From Sphingobium sp. DEHP117 (GTDB taxonomy: Bacteria; Pseudomonadota; Alphaproteobacteria; Sphingomonadales; Sphingomonadaceae): a stretch of DNA of 64,000 nucleotides. Made by a program: the position numbers and the translations under genes. The stretch's first letter is position 1. Every line of letters begins with the position of its first letter. The notes below the pieces were generated by a model that was not told where the DNA came from, made no database searches, and was given only the letters and a program-made list of their open reading frames with translations. Where the stretch lies: NCBI RefSeq assembly GCF_030867385.1, contig NZ_JAPFBJ010000004.1:62001-126000 (forward strand), in the 5' to 3' direction. Of the stretch, positions 25,728 through 34,833 are shown in pieces.

Positions 25728-26560
25728 TGCCGGTCTATGCTATCGGGAGTGCCGCGCTCGGCACTGCCTTCCTCTCGCGCGTGACTTGCCACGCGAGCCG
25801 CTTCATCGGCGCAAGCCTCGTCGCCCTGGCGGTCTTCCTCATCGCCGAGCCGGCCTTCGCCGATCAGACGATCATGGCGAGCGACAGCGCGCAGGTTGAT
25901 TGCACCGCGTCGGCCAAGGATCTGACCCGCATCAGCCTCGTCGAGGACGAGTTCGCGAGCGTGTCGAAGATCTCGACCGGCAATCCGCAGGACGACTTCT
26001 CGGTCGTCAACGAGCCGGTCCGCGGTGACATCTACCTGTCTGTGCCAGACGGGTTTGGCCGACCCGCGCTTTCCTTCTTCGCGACCAGCAAGCGCGGCTA
26101 CGTCTACAAGTTCGTGTGCCGGATCAGCGGGGACCAGGCCGCCCAGGTCTTTGTTTCGAACCCTGCGATCGCCAACGAAAAGGCGGCCGAGAATGGTCCC
26201 GCCAATCAGCTGGGACCCCAGGATGCCGCCGTCGAGCTTGTCCAGGCCATGTATTCGAATGCCGTCGCCGATGGCTACGAGATGCGCCAGCGCACCCTGC
26301 GCCCCGTCTATGTTGGCACTCTCAAGGTCCAGATGATCGCCGAATATCGGGGTTCCGAGCTGACCGGCCGGGTGCTTCGGATCGAGAACAAGGGTGACCA
26401 GAGCGTCGAGCTTACCACAAGCATGGTCGCTCCTTCGAGCGCGCTCGCCGTCTCGATCGCCGACACCAAGCTCGCACCGGGCAAGGTCACCACGGCCTAC
26501 CTCGTCTCGCAAAATGGTCCGAGCCCCTTGGCTGGCCAAAATACTCCTACGGGAAGGTGA
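25724..26560 (+). CDS. traK: T4SS protein TraK (VirB9-like)
   Basis: The protein has 278 residues. A long N-terminus precedes a signal peptide (SLVALAVFLIAEPAFA, cleavage before DQTIMA). The periplasmic part contains LTRISLVEDEFASVSKISTG and QDDFSVVNEPVRGDIYLSVP, the beta-rich secretin-like TraK fold, and ends in a VirB9-like region. It forms part of the outer-membrane core with TraV and TraB. The start at 25724 overlaps traE; a later ATG could also serve, because the first 25 residues are unusual before a signal peptide. Confidence 0.92.
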   Translation: MMPVYAIGSAALGTAFLSRVTCHASRFIGASLVALAVFLIAEPAFADQTIMASDSAQVDCTASAKDLTRISLVEDEFASVSKISTGNPQDDFSVVNEPVRGDIYLSVPDGFGRPALSFFATSKRGYVYKFVCRISGDQAAQVFVSNPAIANEKAAENGPANQLGPQDAAVELVQAMYSNAVADGYEMRQRTLRPVYVGTLKVQMIAEYRGSELTGRVLRIENKGDQSVELTTSMVAPSSALAVSIADTKLAPGKVTTAYLVSQNGPSPLAGQNTPTGR

Positions 26561-26564
26561 GGAT

Positions 26565-27902
26565 ATGGCTCTTTCCGATTTCCTGAAGCGCAGTCGCCGT
26601 CCTCTCGACGGCGGCAGCGAGGGCGGCACCGAAGAGGGAGTTTCCCCGCTGTCGGGCGATCTCGGTGCCAATGACGCAGTCCGCCGCCGCCAGCGTCTGC
26701 TCCTCGCCGGCGTCGCGGGCGTGGGCCTGGTCCTTTCGTCCTTCTGGATCTTCGGCGGCGACGGCGACAAATCGAAGGAGACCGACGACGGCGTCAGCGA
26801 GGTCGACGTCTCCACCAAGGATCTCGTCAACCGCAACCTCTCCCAGCAGGAATGGATGGCGCTTTCGGAGAACCGCTTTCAGTCGACAGAAAACCAACTC
26901 AAGTCGATCGACGGGCAGAATAGCCGGCTCGAGGCGCTGACCGCGCAGGTCGAGGCGCTGAAGGGCCAGAATCAGGCGATGCAGGCCGATGGCCAGCGGG
27001 TCCTGTCCGCCTACCAGGCCGAAAACGAGCAACTTCGCCGGCAGGTCGCTGATCGCCGGACTGCCGCAGCACCGGCGCCCGGCCCGGCCGCAATGTACGG
27101 GCCCTATGGTCCGCAGGCCTATCAGCGACCGGGCGCGCAGGGCGGAACGCAAGCGGCGGCTCCGATCGCTTCGGCCGCGGAAGTGAAGCTCGTCAACTTC
27201 ACGACGACGGATAGCGGCAACGCCTCCCGCATTGCCAAGGGCAACACGGTCTATACCGACAGCGTCAACTATCTGCCGCCCAACAGCTTCGCGCGTGCGA
27301 AGGTGATCGTGGGCGTGGATGCGAGCGCGGGGGTCAACAGCCAGAGCGATCCCTTGCCCGTCGTGCTGCGTGTGACGGGTCCGGCGCGCTCGGTCTACCA
27401 GAACGGCCGCCTGCTCACGACCAAGATAGAGGGCTGCCTCATCAACGGCGCGGCGCGCGGCGACCTCTCGAGCGAGAAGGTCTACGTCAAGCTTCAGAAG
27501 ATGACCTGCCCGCAGCCCGGCGGCCGCTACGCGGTCTCCGAGGTCAAGGGCTTCATCGCCTTCGGGGGTAAGACGGGCGTGCGTGGCCGGGTGGTGTCCC
27601 GCGAAGGCTCGCTCGTGACCCAGGCCTTCCTGGCGGGCCTTGCTGGCGGCTTCGGCCGTGGCTTCTCGGCGAATGCCAACTCGGTCTTCCAGGGCACCAA
27701 CATCACGACCAACGGCCAGCGCCAGAAGCTCTCGACGGGCGACATCCTCGAGGGCGGTTTCGGCGAGGGCGTCGCCCAGACTGGCGACATGGTCTCCAAA
27801 TATCTGATCGAACGCGCCGAGCAATACCAGCCCGTGATTGAGATGCCGACCGGCATCGATGTTGAGATTGTCTTCCTGGAGGGTGTCTATGTTCGCAATT
27901 GA
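26565..27902 (+). CDS. traB: T4SS core protein TraB (VirB10-like)
   Basis: The protein has 445 residues from the ATG at 26565, four bases after the traK stop with GTGAGG upstream; the longer upstream frame lies inside traK. It has an inner-membrane segment near residue 45 (LLLAGVAGVGLVLSSFWIFG), a coiled-coil region (QLKSIDGQNSRLEALTAQVE), a Pro-rich periplasmic stretch and a C-terminal TrbI/VirB10 domain. Family-typical sequences are LPPNSFARAKVIVGVDASAG, KIEGCLINGAARGDLSSEKV and AFGGKTGVRGRVVSREGSLV. It spans both membranes and links the inner ATPase complex to the TraK-TraV ring. Confidence 0.94.
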   Translation: MALSDFLKRSRRPLDGGSEGGTEEGVSPLSGDLGANDAVRRRQRLLLAGVAGVGLVLSSFWIFGGDGDKSKETDDGVSEVDVSTKDLVNRNLSQQEWMALSENRFQSTENQLKSIDGQNSRLEALTAQVEALKGQNQAMQADGQRVLSAYQAENEQLRRQVADRRTAAAPAPGPAAMYGPYGPQAYQRPGAQGGTQAAAPIASAAEVKLVNFTTTDSGNASRIAKGNTVYTDSVNYLPPNSFARAKVIVGVDASAGVNSQSDPLPVVLRVTGPARSVYQNGRLLTTKIEGCLINGAARGDLSSEKVYVKLQKMTCPQPGGRYAVSEVKGFIAFGGKTGVRGRVVSREGSLVTQAFLAGLAGGFGRGFSANANSVFQGTNITTNGQRQKLSTGDILEGGFGEGVAQTGDMVSKYLIERAEQYQPVIEMPTGIDVEIVFLEGVYVRN

Positions 27903-28764
27903 TCGTCTGCGCGCGCTGGGCCGCCCGTCGCGCCTCGTCCTCACCACGCTCCTCGGGCTGAGCGTCGCCGGCATCGCGCTCGCGGCCGACACGAACAGCC
28001 CGGAAGACCGGGTCCGGTTGCTCCTAAAGACGCGGCTGCCCAAGACACCGGTCACCGCTATCGATTGCGGCAAGATCAGCGGCCTTTGCGAGATTACCGC
28101 GGGCGCCAACCTGTTCTACGTCGATACGGGCGCGCGTTTCCTCGTCATCGGCCGCGTCTATGACATGCAGACCCGGCAGGACATCACGGCCGCCCGTCTG
28201 CTCGAGATGAACCCCGACATGCTCGTCGGCGCAGCCGCGAAGGCCAATGCGGCGGCAAATGCGGGCGGCGAAGACGATACTTCACAGCTCGCTGCGGCAA
28301 CGCCGGGCCGGGTGGAGAAGCCAGTCCGCCCTGCGACGCCGCAGAAGCTCTCGCTCGCCGAGCTGCCCCGAGACGGTGCGATCGTCTGGGGCAATCCTTC
28401 GGGCCAGACGATCACGGTCTTCACCGATTTCCGCTGTGGCTATTGCCGGGCGCTCACCAGTGTCCTGAAGGACATGAACGTGCGGGTCGTCGAACGGCCG
28501 ATCTCGGTGCTCGGAAGCCGCGATGTCGCCGACCGCGTCTACTGCGCCAGGAACCGGGAGGCCGCGCTGCATGCAGCCTATGCCGGAGAGGAAATCAAGG
28601 CAGGACCTTCCTGCAACACCTCGGGGCTCGATGCGAACGAGGCCTTCGCCCACCGCCATGGTCTCAGCGGCACGCCGGTCATCGTGCGCGGCGACGGTGC
28701 GGTGATCGAGGGCTACCGGCCGCGCGCCTTCCTCGAGAATTGGCTCAAGGGAGGCCAGTCGTGA
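27889..28764 (+). CDS. DsbC-family thiol-disulfide isomerase of the T4SS
   Basis: The protein has 291 residues from the ATG at 27889, which overlaps the traB end by 14 bases and has a GGAGGG site. The signal segment LVLTTLLGLSVAGIALA comes first. A DsbC-like dimerisation region follows (VTAIDCGKISGLCEITAGAN). The thioredoxin fold has the active site CGYC at residues 183-186 (FTDFRCGYCRAL) and the cis-Pro loop LSGTPVIV. It would form or correct disulfides in the cysteine-rich TraN, TraU and TraH proteins. A DsbC gene between traB and traV is common in plasmids of this type. Confidence 0.93.
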   Translation: MFAIDRLRALGRPSRLVLTTLLGLSVAGIALAADTNSPEDRVRLLLKTRLPKTPVTAIDCGKISGLCEITAGANLFYVDTGARFLVIGRVYDMQTRQDITAARLLEMNPDMLVGAAAKANAAANAGGEDDTSQLAAATPGRVEKPVRPATPQKLSLAELPRDGAIVWGNPSGQTITVFTDFRCGYCRALTSVLKDMNVRVVERPISVLGSRDVADRVYCARNREAALHAAYAGEEIKAGPSCNTSGLDANEAFAHRHGLSGTPVIVRGDGAVIEGYRPRAFLENWLKGGQS

Positions 28765-29771
28765 TCCGGCGGTCCTTGGTTGGGCATGGCGGCGGCCGCC
28801 GTCGTCTGTGGCTGCCGGGTGTGCTCGGGTTGACCAGTCTCCTGGCGCTCAATGGCTGCGCCAGTTTCGGCGGCAATGTGCGCGGCAGCTTTTCCTGCGC
28901 GGCGCCCGACGGCATCTGCGCGCCGAGTTCGACGATCGACGACAGGGCGCTTGCGCTCATCTCGGCGGACCCTTCGGACGGCGATGCTCTGCCCACCGGC
29001 AATATGCGGCAGCCGATGCGCGGGAAAACCAATCGCGTGGCGATGGGCCAATCCGCGCGCCTTGCCTCGACCGATGCCGGACGCAGCCAAGAGAAGGTGC
29101 TGCGGATCGTCTTTCAGCCCTATATCGACGAGCGTGGCCGGCTCCACGAGGCCAGTGCGGTCCATGCGGTCGTCGCGAGCGGGGAATGGCGGCAGCAGGC
29201 TCTGATGCAGGCGTCCATGCCGGCGCGGGCGTCGGCGGTGGCACCAGACATCCAGGAATCGCTTGGTGATGCGGTCGACCGCATCGATCCGCCGCTGACA
29301 GGCTTCGCCGACAGCGATCCGAACGGACCGGACCCGGCGGCCGTTGCGGCTGCCCGGGCGCGCAAGCCTGATCCGGCCCCCGATCCGGTCAGTGCGATCA
29401 AAGCGGATGTCAGGGCGCGTCTCGCTCCCAGGGCGCCAGCGACATCCGGTTCGGGAACGGCGGCGGCTTTGAGCCATACTCCGCCGGCTGCCGCTTCGAC
29501 GGTGCCTCATCCCCCCTCTGATGCACCGGCGAGCGGCAGTCCCGAAGCCAAGGCGGCCTCGGCACCCGCTCCGCAGCCTATGAGCGCGACCGGCGCGGCG
29601 GCGGTCGCGCGCGTGAAGGCCGATCCCCACTATCAGGAGGTCGCCAATGGCGCGGCTAAGGATGCCCGGGATGCCGGCGTTGCGCAGACCGGAGCGGCAG
29701 CCGCGCCGGCGGCGATCGGCGCGACGGTGAAGGCCGCGAACTTCCCTGCTGCCGTGCCGGAGGACAAGTGA
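28761..29771 (+). CDS. traV: T4SS outer-membrane lipoprotein TraV (VirB7-like), long form
   Basis: The start is GTG at 28761, which overlaps the DsbC stop and has AGGGAGG upstream; the open frame before it lies inside the previous gene. The 336-residue protein has a lipoprotein signal ending LLALNGC and the TraV-like sequence SFSCAAPDGICAPSSTIDDR. A middle section LRIVFQPYIDERGRLHEASA is conserved in TraV. The last 150 residues are Ala/Pro-rich and look disordered, making the protein nearly twice the length of F TraV. It anchors TraK and TraB to the outer membrane. Confidence 0.9.
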   Translation: MIRRSLVGHGGGRRRLWLPGVLGLTSLLALNGCASFGGNVRGSFSCAAPDGICAPSSTIDDRALALISADPSDGDALPTGNMRQPMRGKTNRVAMGQSARLASTDAGRSQEKVLRIVFQPYIDERGRLHEASAVHAVVASGEWRQQALMQASMPARASAVAPDIQESLGDAVDRIDPPLTGFADSDPNGPDPAAVAAARARKPDPAPDPVSAIKADVRARLAPRAPATSGSGTAAALSHTPPAAASTVPHPPSDAPASGSPEAKAASAPAPQPMSATGAAAVARVKADPHYQEVANGAAKDARDAGVAQTGAAAAPAAIGATVKAANFPAAVPEDK

Positions 29772-29772
29772 G

Positions 29773-32358
29773 ATGGCGGGGAGCTTCTTCGAGAGCCTGC
29801 TGTCCGGGATCCTGGGCGACGCCAAGCGGCCCGACGCCGAGCGGCCGGAGTTTGGCGTGCCGATGCTGGCGCATTGGCTGCCCTATCGCAGCTATGATCC
29901 CAAGACCGGGATATTCTACAACAGCGCATCGCGCGGCTTCGTGATCGAAGCAGCGCCGCTCGTCGGCGCGGACGAACGCACGGGCGAGATCCTGACCCAG
30001 TTTCTCTCGGAGGCGATTCCTGCCCCCGGCTGTCTGCAGTTCCACCAATGGATGAGTCCGCGGATCGGCGAGCGCCTCTCCAAATGGTATCTCCCGCGCT
30101 ATTCCGCGCGCGGCGTCTATGAGCGCATGGCCAAGCACCGGGTCGACTTCCTGACCGACGGGGTCTGGAAGTCGCTTTCGGCCGACGCGCCCTTTTCGCT
30201 TCGCAATCACCGCGTGGCGATCTCCTATTCGACGCCCGAGAGCTCGAGCGTGACGGCAGAGGAGATCGTCGCCGTCATGGACGGCATCATCTCGGCGCTT
30301 GCCTCGATCAATGTGTCGGCCAGGACGATGGATCCGCAGGCACTCATTGCCTGGATCGACGACATTACCTCGCCGACTACTGCTGCCGGCGAGGACGTGG
30401 TCAGCTATAATCCGCTCGATCCGATCGCGGACCAGGCAATCCGCCGGGACGTCGAATTGCATATCGAGTCTGACCGGATGCTGCTTCGCACCGAGCGATT
30501 CCGGCCCACCGGCAAGACCATCGACGAAGCGCCGGAGATCGGTGAAATTCTGCCGGACGTCTTCGACGTCCGCTCGTTCTCGGTGCGCAACCTGCCGGCA
30601 CGCTGGGCGCCATGGGACGTCGCCCGGCTGATCGGCGACATGTTTACCGACAAGCTGCGCATGCCGTGCCCGGTCGCGACCAATCTCTGTGTCGAATTCC
30701 CCGATCCGATGGCCGCGAGCAACAAGGCCAGCTTCAAGTTCATGCGCACAACGAGCCTGGCCGATTCAAAATCGTCGCGCTTCCTGCCGCAGCTGCGCGA
30801 TCAGAGCCAGGAATGGCGCTATGTGAACGACGAGCTGCGCCAGGGCCGCAAGCTCGTGCGCGTCTTCTTCAGTGTCACCGCCTTCTCCCCGAAGGGCCGG
30901 GGGGACGCGAACGAACGGGTACTCAAATCCGTGTACCGGGCAGCGGGCTGGGATCTTCTCGACGATCGCTACCTGCAGATCATGGGTCTGCTCTGCGCGA
31001 TGCCGATGACGATGGCCAACGGTCTCGCGCGCGATCTCGAGCGCATGAAGCGGATGCGCACATTGCTGACCACGACCGCCGCTAATCTCGCCCCCATTCA
31101 GGGCGAGTTCCTCGGGAGCCAGGTGCCCCATCTGATGCTGATCGGCAGACGTGGTCAGCCCTTCTTCTGGAGCCCGTTCGAGAATGCGGCCGGCAACCAC
31201 AATGTCGCTGTCTTCGGCAAGTCGGGCTCCGGCAAATCGGTGACGCTGCAGGAGCTGTGCGCGTCATTCTGTGGCGCCGGCGCCCGCGTTGTCGTCATCG
31301 ACGACGGACGCTCGTTCGAGCATTCCGCCAAGCTCCAGGGCGGCGCTTTCGTCGAGTTCACGATGGCTTCGGGCTTTTGTCTCAACCCGTTCAGCATGAT
31401 CGACGAGGAACTCGCGGCGACCGATGAGGACTATCTCCTCGACTGCATGGCAATGCTCAAGGCCATCGTGAACCAGATGTCGCGCCACATGGATCGGCTC
31501 AACGATACCGAGCGCGGCCTGATCGACGGCGCAGTCAACACGGTCTGGGCGGAGAAGGGGCGGGCTGGTTCGATCGATGATATCATCACCGCCCTGGATG
31601 CGACCGGCAACCAGCAGGCCACCGATCTTGGCATAGCTATGCGGCCATTCTCCTCCGCCGGCACTTATGGCCGCTTCTTCCAGGGCGAAGTGTCCTTCGA
31701 GTTGTCGGCCCAGCTCACCGTTTTCGAACTCTCCGATCTTTCGTCACGTGAGGAACTGCGCAGCGTAGTGCTGGCCGCGATCATGTTCATGTCACAGCAA
31801 ATGATGCGTAAGGTCGACCGTTCGATCCCCAAGGCGCTATTCCTGGATGAAGCGTGGCAGATGATGCGCGGCGGGGCGATGGCCGAGTTCATCGAGGCCT
31901 TTGCGCGTACCTGCCGTAAATATTATGCGTCGCTCATCACCGCGACCCAGTCGCTCAACGACTATTACAAGTCTGCGGGTTCGATCGCCGCCCTTGAGAA
32001 CAGCGACTGGTTCGTCATTCTCCAGCAGAAGCCGGAGACCATCGCCGACTTCAAGAAGCATGATCGTTTCGAGATGGACGACTATACCGACGCGCTGCTG
32101 CGCTCGCTGAAGATCAACGGCCGCGAATATTCCGACATTCTGATCAAGGGGCCAGAGACGTTGGCGGTCGGCCGCCTGGTGCTCGATCCCTTCTCGTCCA
32201 CGGTCTATTCCTCCAGTCCGGCCGTCTACGCCGCCATTGAGGATCTCGTCACGCAGGGCCTCACCATGGATGAGGCGATCGAGCGGATCGCCTTCCCGGA
32301 CAACCCGGAAAAATGGGCCTCTCACGAGGATCCCGAGCTCGCGCAAGCGGCGGAGTGA
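29773..32358 (+). CDS. traC: T4SS assembly ATPase TraC (VirB4 family)
   Basis: This 861-residue protein is the usual length for F-type TraC. The N-terminal domain includes FNSASRGFVIEAAPLVGADE. Walker A is FGKSGSGKS near residues 481-489, and Walker B is PKALFLDEAWQMM near residue 690, followed by the arginine-finger region ARTCRKYYASLITATQSLND. It powers pilus assembly at the inner membrane. The gene starts one base after traV, with no internal disruption. Confidence 0.96.
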   Translation: MAGSFFESLLSGILGDAKRPDAERPEFGVPMLAHWLPYRSYDPKTGIFYNSASRGFVIEAAPLVGADERTGEILTQFLSEAIPAPGCLQFHQWMSPRIGERLSKWYLPRYSARGVYERMAKHRVDFLTDGVWKSLSADAPFSLRNHRVAISYSTPESSSVTAEEIVAVMDGIISALASINVSARTMDPQALIAWIDDITSPTTAAGEDVVSYNPLDPIADQAIRRDVELHIESDRMLLRTERFRPTGKTIDEAPEIGEILPDVFDVRSFSVRNLPARWAPWDVARLIGDMFTDKLRMPCPVATNLCVEFPDPMAASNKASFKFMRTTSLADSKSSRFLPQLRDQSQEWRYVNDELRQGRKLVRVFFSVTAFSPKGRGDANERVLKSVYRAAGWDLLDDRYLQIMGLLCAMPMTMANGLARDLERMKRMRTLLTTTAANLAPIQGEFLGSQVPHLMLIGRRGQPFFWSPFENAAGNHNVAVFGKSGSGKSVTLQELCASFCGAGARVVVIDDGRSFEHSAKLQGGAFVEFTMASGFCLNPFSMIDEELAATDEDYLLDCMAMLKAIVNQMSRHMDRLNDTERGLIDGAVNTVWAEKGRAGSIDDIITALDATGNQQATDLGIAMRPFSSAGTYGRFFQGEVSFELSAQLTVFELSDLSSREELRSVVLAAIMFMSQQMMRKVDRSIPKALFLDEAWQMMRGGAMAEFIEAFARTCRKYYASLITATQSLNDYYKSAGSIAALENSDWFVILQQKPETIADFKKHDRFEMDDYTDALLRSLKINGREYSDILIKGPETLAVGRLVLDPFSSTVYSSSPAVYAAIEDLVTQGLTMDEAIERIAFPDNPEKWASHEDPELAQAAE

Positions 32359-32361
32359 GCC

Positions 32362-32715
32362 ATGGCCAGCAGCACAGAGCCGAGGGTACAGCCATCCGCG
32401 CCGCCGTCGATCGACGCGCGCGCGATGCTTCATTTCACCCTGTATTTCGGCGGCTTCCTCGCATCAACGCTGCTCATGACCTGGGGCCTGTTCGCGCTGT
32501 TTTTTCTCGCCCTTGGCGGCTTCTCGCTCGATGGCCTGATGAACCAGCTCAACAACCTCAGCACCCGCTACGTCATCGCGACCCCGGATCGGGTCGCATC
32601 GTTCAAGACCATCTTCGCCGTCGCACATCTCATCCTTTCCGTGGGGCTCATGGTCCTGCGGAGAGGCAGGATCCTGCCTTCGGCCCGATCGCAGGGAGAC
32701 CCCCGCCATGGCTGA
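32362..32715 (+). CDS. Small membrane protein in the tra operon, function unknown
   Basis: The protein has 117 residues with two predicted membrane segments, at about 25-52 (FTLYFGGFLASTLLMTWGLF) and 84-98 (IFAVAHLILSVGLMVL). It sits between traC and trbI, overlapping trbI by eight bases. No homologue in the F operon is recognised at this position. Its tight packing says it is translated with the T4SS genes and may be an assembly accessory. Confidence 0.6.
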   Translation: MASSTEPRVQPSAPPSIDARAMLHFTLYFGGFLASTLLMTWGLFALFFLALGGFSLDGLMNQLNNLSTRYVIATPDRVASFKTIFAVAHLILSVGLMVLRRGRILPSARSQGDPRHG

Positions 32716-33397
32716 GCAACCCGAACTCGACCTTCCCGCGCCACCGGTATCGCCAGCAGCGCCAGCGAAGCCCAGACGAACATTCTTCGCTGGCTTCAGC
32801 CGTATGCAGATCCTCGCCGGGCTGATCCTTCTGGCCACTGTGGTCTGGGGCATGTGGGTCACCAAGACACTGGTGACGCCCAAGCAGGATCATATCGTCT
32901 CGGCGCGGCTCTCCTCGATCGTCGGGGAATATGTGCAGGCGCAGGCGCGCTCGACATCGCCTCCGGCGCAGGTCGAGGCCGAGATGCGGGGCTTCATGGC
33001 GTCGCTCGACAAGGAACTGCAGCGGCGCAGTGCTGGCGGCCAGATCGTGCTCGTCGGCGAAGCCGTGCTCACGAAGAACGTGCCCGATATAACCGACAGC
33101 CTCAGACAATCGGTCTACGCCTCGGGCGTCCCGCGGCCGCGCCAAGCTTCGGCCGAGGAGCTGCAGCAGATGAATGCCCAGGCGATGGCGGCCGCGAGAC
33201 CCCAACTTGCAGCCCCGGCTCAGATGCCGGGCCAGATGCCCGGGGCTGCTCCTCCGATCGATCCCATGATGGCCGCACAGGGCATGGCGGCGCCAGGAAT
33301 GGTGTCTTCAGGGCAGCAGCAGCCGGTTCCGCAATATGCTCCGCCAGCTGCGCAAGTTTCGACCTTCGGAGGCTCCGATGGCATCGGCGGCCAGTGA
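32708..33397 (+). CDS. trbI: F-type T4SS protein TrbI
   Basis: This 229-residue protein has one membrane segment (MQILAGLILLATVVWGMWVT) followed by a periplasmic domain with FMASLDKELQRRSAGGQIVL and GEAVLTKNVPDITDSLRQSV, matching the type-F TrbI family, whose F member influences pilus retraction. The C-terminal 75 residues are Gln/Pro/Met-rich and probably disordered, which F TrbI lacks. It overlaps the next gene by 20 bases. Confidence 0.85.
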   Translation: MAEQPELDLPAPPVSPAAPAKPRRTFFAGFSRMQILAGLILLATVVWGMWVTKTLVTPKQDHIVSARLSSIVGEYVQAQARSTSPPAQVEAEMRGFMASLDKELQRRSAGGQIVLVGEAVLTKNVPDITDSLRQSVYASGVPRPRQASAEELQQMNAQAMAAARPQLAAPAQMPGQMPGAAPPIDPMMAAQGMAAPGMVSSGQQQPVPQYAPPAAQVSTFGGSDGIGGQ

Positions 33398-33911
33398 GGC
33401 GCGCCCAAGCTGGCGGCCACGCACGCGGCTATGGCTGTTGTTCGGCCTGTTCATCGCGGGCAGCGTTCTGCTCAGCGCGATCAGCGCATGGCGCGACGAT
33501 CATCTGCTGCTGATCAACACGACGGGTTCGCTTCCGAACTGGGCCTTCCTCATCCAGCGCCACAAGCTGCCGGCGCGCGGAGACTATGTTTTCTTCGACC
33601 CGCCGCCAAGCACGCTCCTGCGTCGCCACTTCGGCGCGAAGCCGCGGATGTTCGGCAAGATCGTCTACGGCATGCCGGGCGACACGATCAGCCACGTTGG
33701 CCGCCAGGTTGCGGTGAACGGCCACCTCGTCGCGCAGATGAAACCGCTCACACGCTTTGGTGAACGCCTGACGCCGGGCGCAACCGGCCCGGTGCCGCAG
33801 GGATGCTATTTCGCGGCTACGCCGCACAAGGATGGCTTCGACAGCCGCTATGCCGAAATCGGCTTCGTATGCGCGCGCCAGGTCATAGGAACCGGGGAGC
33901 CGATCCTATGA
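33378..33911 (+). CDS. S26-family signal peptidase (TraF/TrhF-type pilin protease)
   Basis: The protein has 177 residues from the ATG at 33378, which has GGAGG five bases upstream. It has an N-terminal membrane anchor (LWLLFGLFIAGSVLLSAI). The S26 catalytic serine lies in NTTGSLPNW (S51) and the lysine in MFGKIVYGMPGDTI (K94); AEIGFVCARQVIG near the end matches TraF/LepB-type peptidases. It would cut the pilin leader or other exported T4SS proteins. It is unrelated to the thioredoxin-like TraF at 38744 despite the shared name in RP4 nomenclature. Confidence 0.87.
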   Translation: MASAASEARPSWRPRTRLWLLFGLFIAGSVLLSAISAWRDDHLLLINTTGSLPNWAFLIQRHKLPARGDYVFFDPPPSTLLRRHFGAKPRMFGKIVYGMPGDTISHVGRQVAVNGHLVAQMKPLTRFGERLTPGATGPVPQGCYFAATPHKDGFDSRYAEIGFVCARQVIGTGEPIL

Positions 33912-34564
33912 GGGTGCTCATCTCAGGCGGGCTGGCCATCGCCGCAACGGTCGGCGGGTTGATCGTCGTTGGGCCGATGCGGTCGGAGGCCAAGGACTAT
34001 GGCCAGGCCGCGCAGGCGTTCCCGGTCATCGAGCCCGATCTGCTCTCCACCATTGAAAACCGCCTGCGCCGCGCAGAGGCAAGCGGCGAGCTCGCCCGGA
34101 CCAACGAGATGTTCGCCAAGCGCGTCGAGGCGAAAGTTCGTCGACCCGATCCCGTCACGGGGGTCACCCCGGCCCGGACCGCCCGGAGCTGGGACTTCGA
34201 TCCGTCGGTCACGATGGAACGCGACATCCGCGACCAGAAGGGCAACCTGATCGCCCCAGCGGGACAGCGGATCAACCCGCTCGACTTCGTCTCGATCCGT
34301 CAGGACCTTGTCTTCATCGACGGTGACGATAGCGAGCAGCTCGCTTGGGCCACGACGCGCTACACGGACCTCAAGGCGAAGATAATCTTCGTGCGTGGAT
34401 CGCCGGTCGAGCAGATGACCGCGAAGAAGCGGCGTTTCTACTTCGATCAGCAAGGCAAGCTCACTTCCCGCTTCGGCATCGAGCATACGCCAGCCGTGGT
34501 CACCCAGGCTGGCAAGGTGATGCGCGTCTCCGAGGTGGTGTTGAAGTCCGGGAGCCCGGGCTGA
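33908..34564 (+). CDS. traW: T4SS pilus assembly protein TraW
   Basis: This 218-residue protein starts at 33908 (ATGA overlap with the peptidase gene). It has an N-terminal signal, an EPDLLSTIENRLRRAEASGE helix and the TraW/TrbC core VTMERDIRDQKGNLIAPAGQ, NPLDFVSIRQDLVFIDGDD and SRFGIEHTPAVVTQAG. In F, TraW is periplasmic and works with TrbC in pilus assembly. Its stop overlaps the next start (TGATG). Confidence 0.92.
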   Translation: MRVLISGGLAIAATVGGLIVVGPMRSEAKDYGQAAQAFPVIEPDLLSTIENRLRRAEASGELARTNEMFAKRVEAKVRRPDPVTGVTPARTARSWDFDPSVTMERDIRDQKGNLIAPAGQRINPLDFVSIRQDLVFIDGDDSEQLAWATTRYTDLKAKIIFVRGSPVEQMTAKKRRFYFDQQGKLTSRFGIEHTPAVVTQAGKVMRVSEVVLKSGSPG

Positions 34565-34833
34565 TGCCGCTGTGGCTCGACATGCTCCGAACGCCGATGG
34601 CGGCACCCGAGACTCGCGATCTTCGGCGGCTGCGCCGGATCTGGCAGGTTCTTTGCCTGCTACTGGCCGCCAGTGTCGCGGGCTTGCAGCCGTTGATGCG
34701 GATCAGCGGTCAGGCGGCGCCCTGTGCGATCGCGTCGCTGCTGGCGGCCACGCTGTTGACCACGGCGCTTTACCTCGCGCGCAAGCATCGCGCGGACACC
34801 GCCTTTCTCGAACCTGCCGGGGAGGATCAGTGA
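34564..34833 (+). CDS. Small membrane protein between traW and traU
   Basis: The protein has 89 residues from the ATG at 34564, which overlaps the traW stop; its own stop overlaps the traU start. It has two membrane segments (QVLCLLLAASVAGLQPLM and IASLLAATLLTTALYLA) between basic ends (RRLRRIW, ARKHRAD). No named family is recognised. Coupling on both sides argues that it is a real part of the operon. Confidence 0.6.
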   Translation: MPLWLDMLRTPMAAPETRDLRRLRRIWQVLCLLLAASVAGLQPLMRISGQAAPCAIASLLAATLLTTALYLARKHRADTAFLEPAGEDQ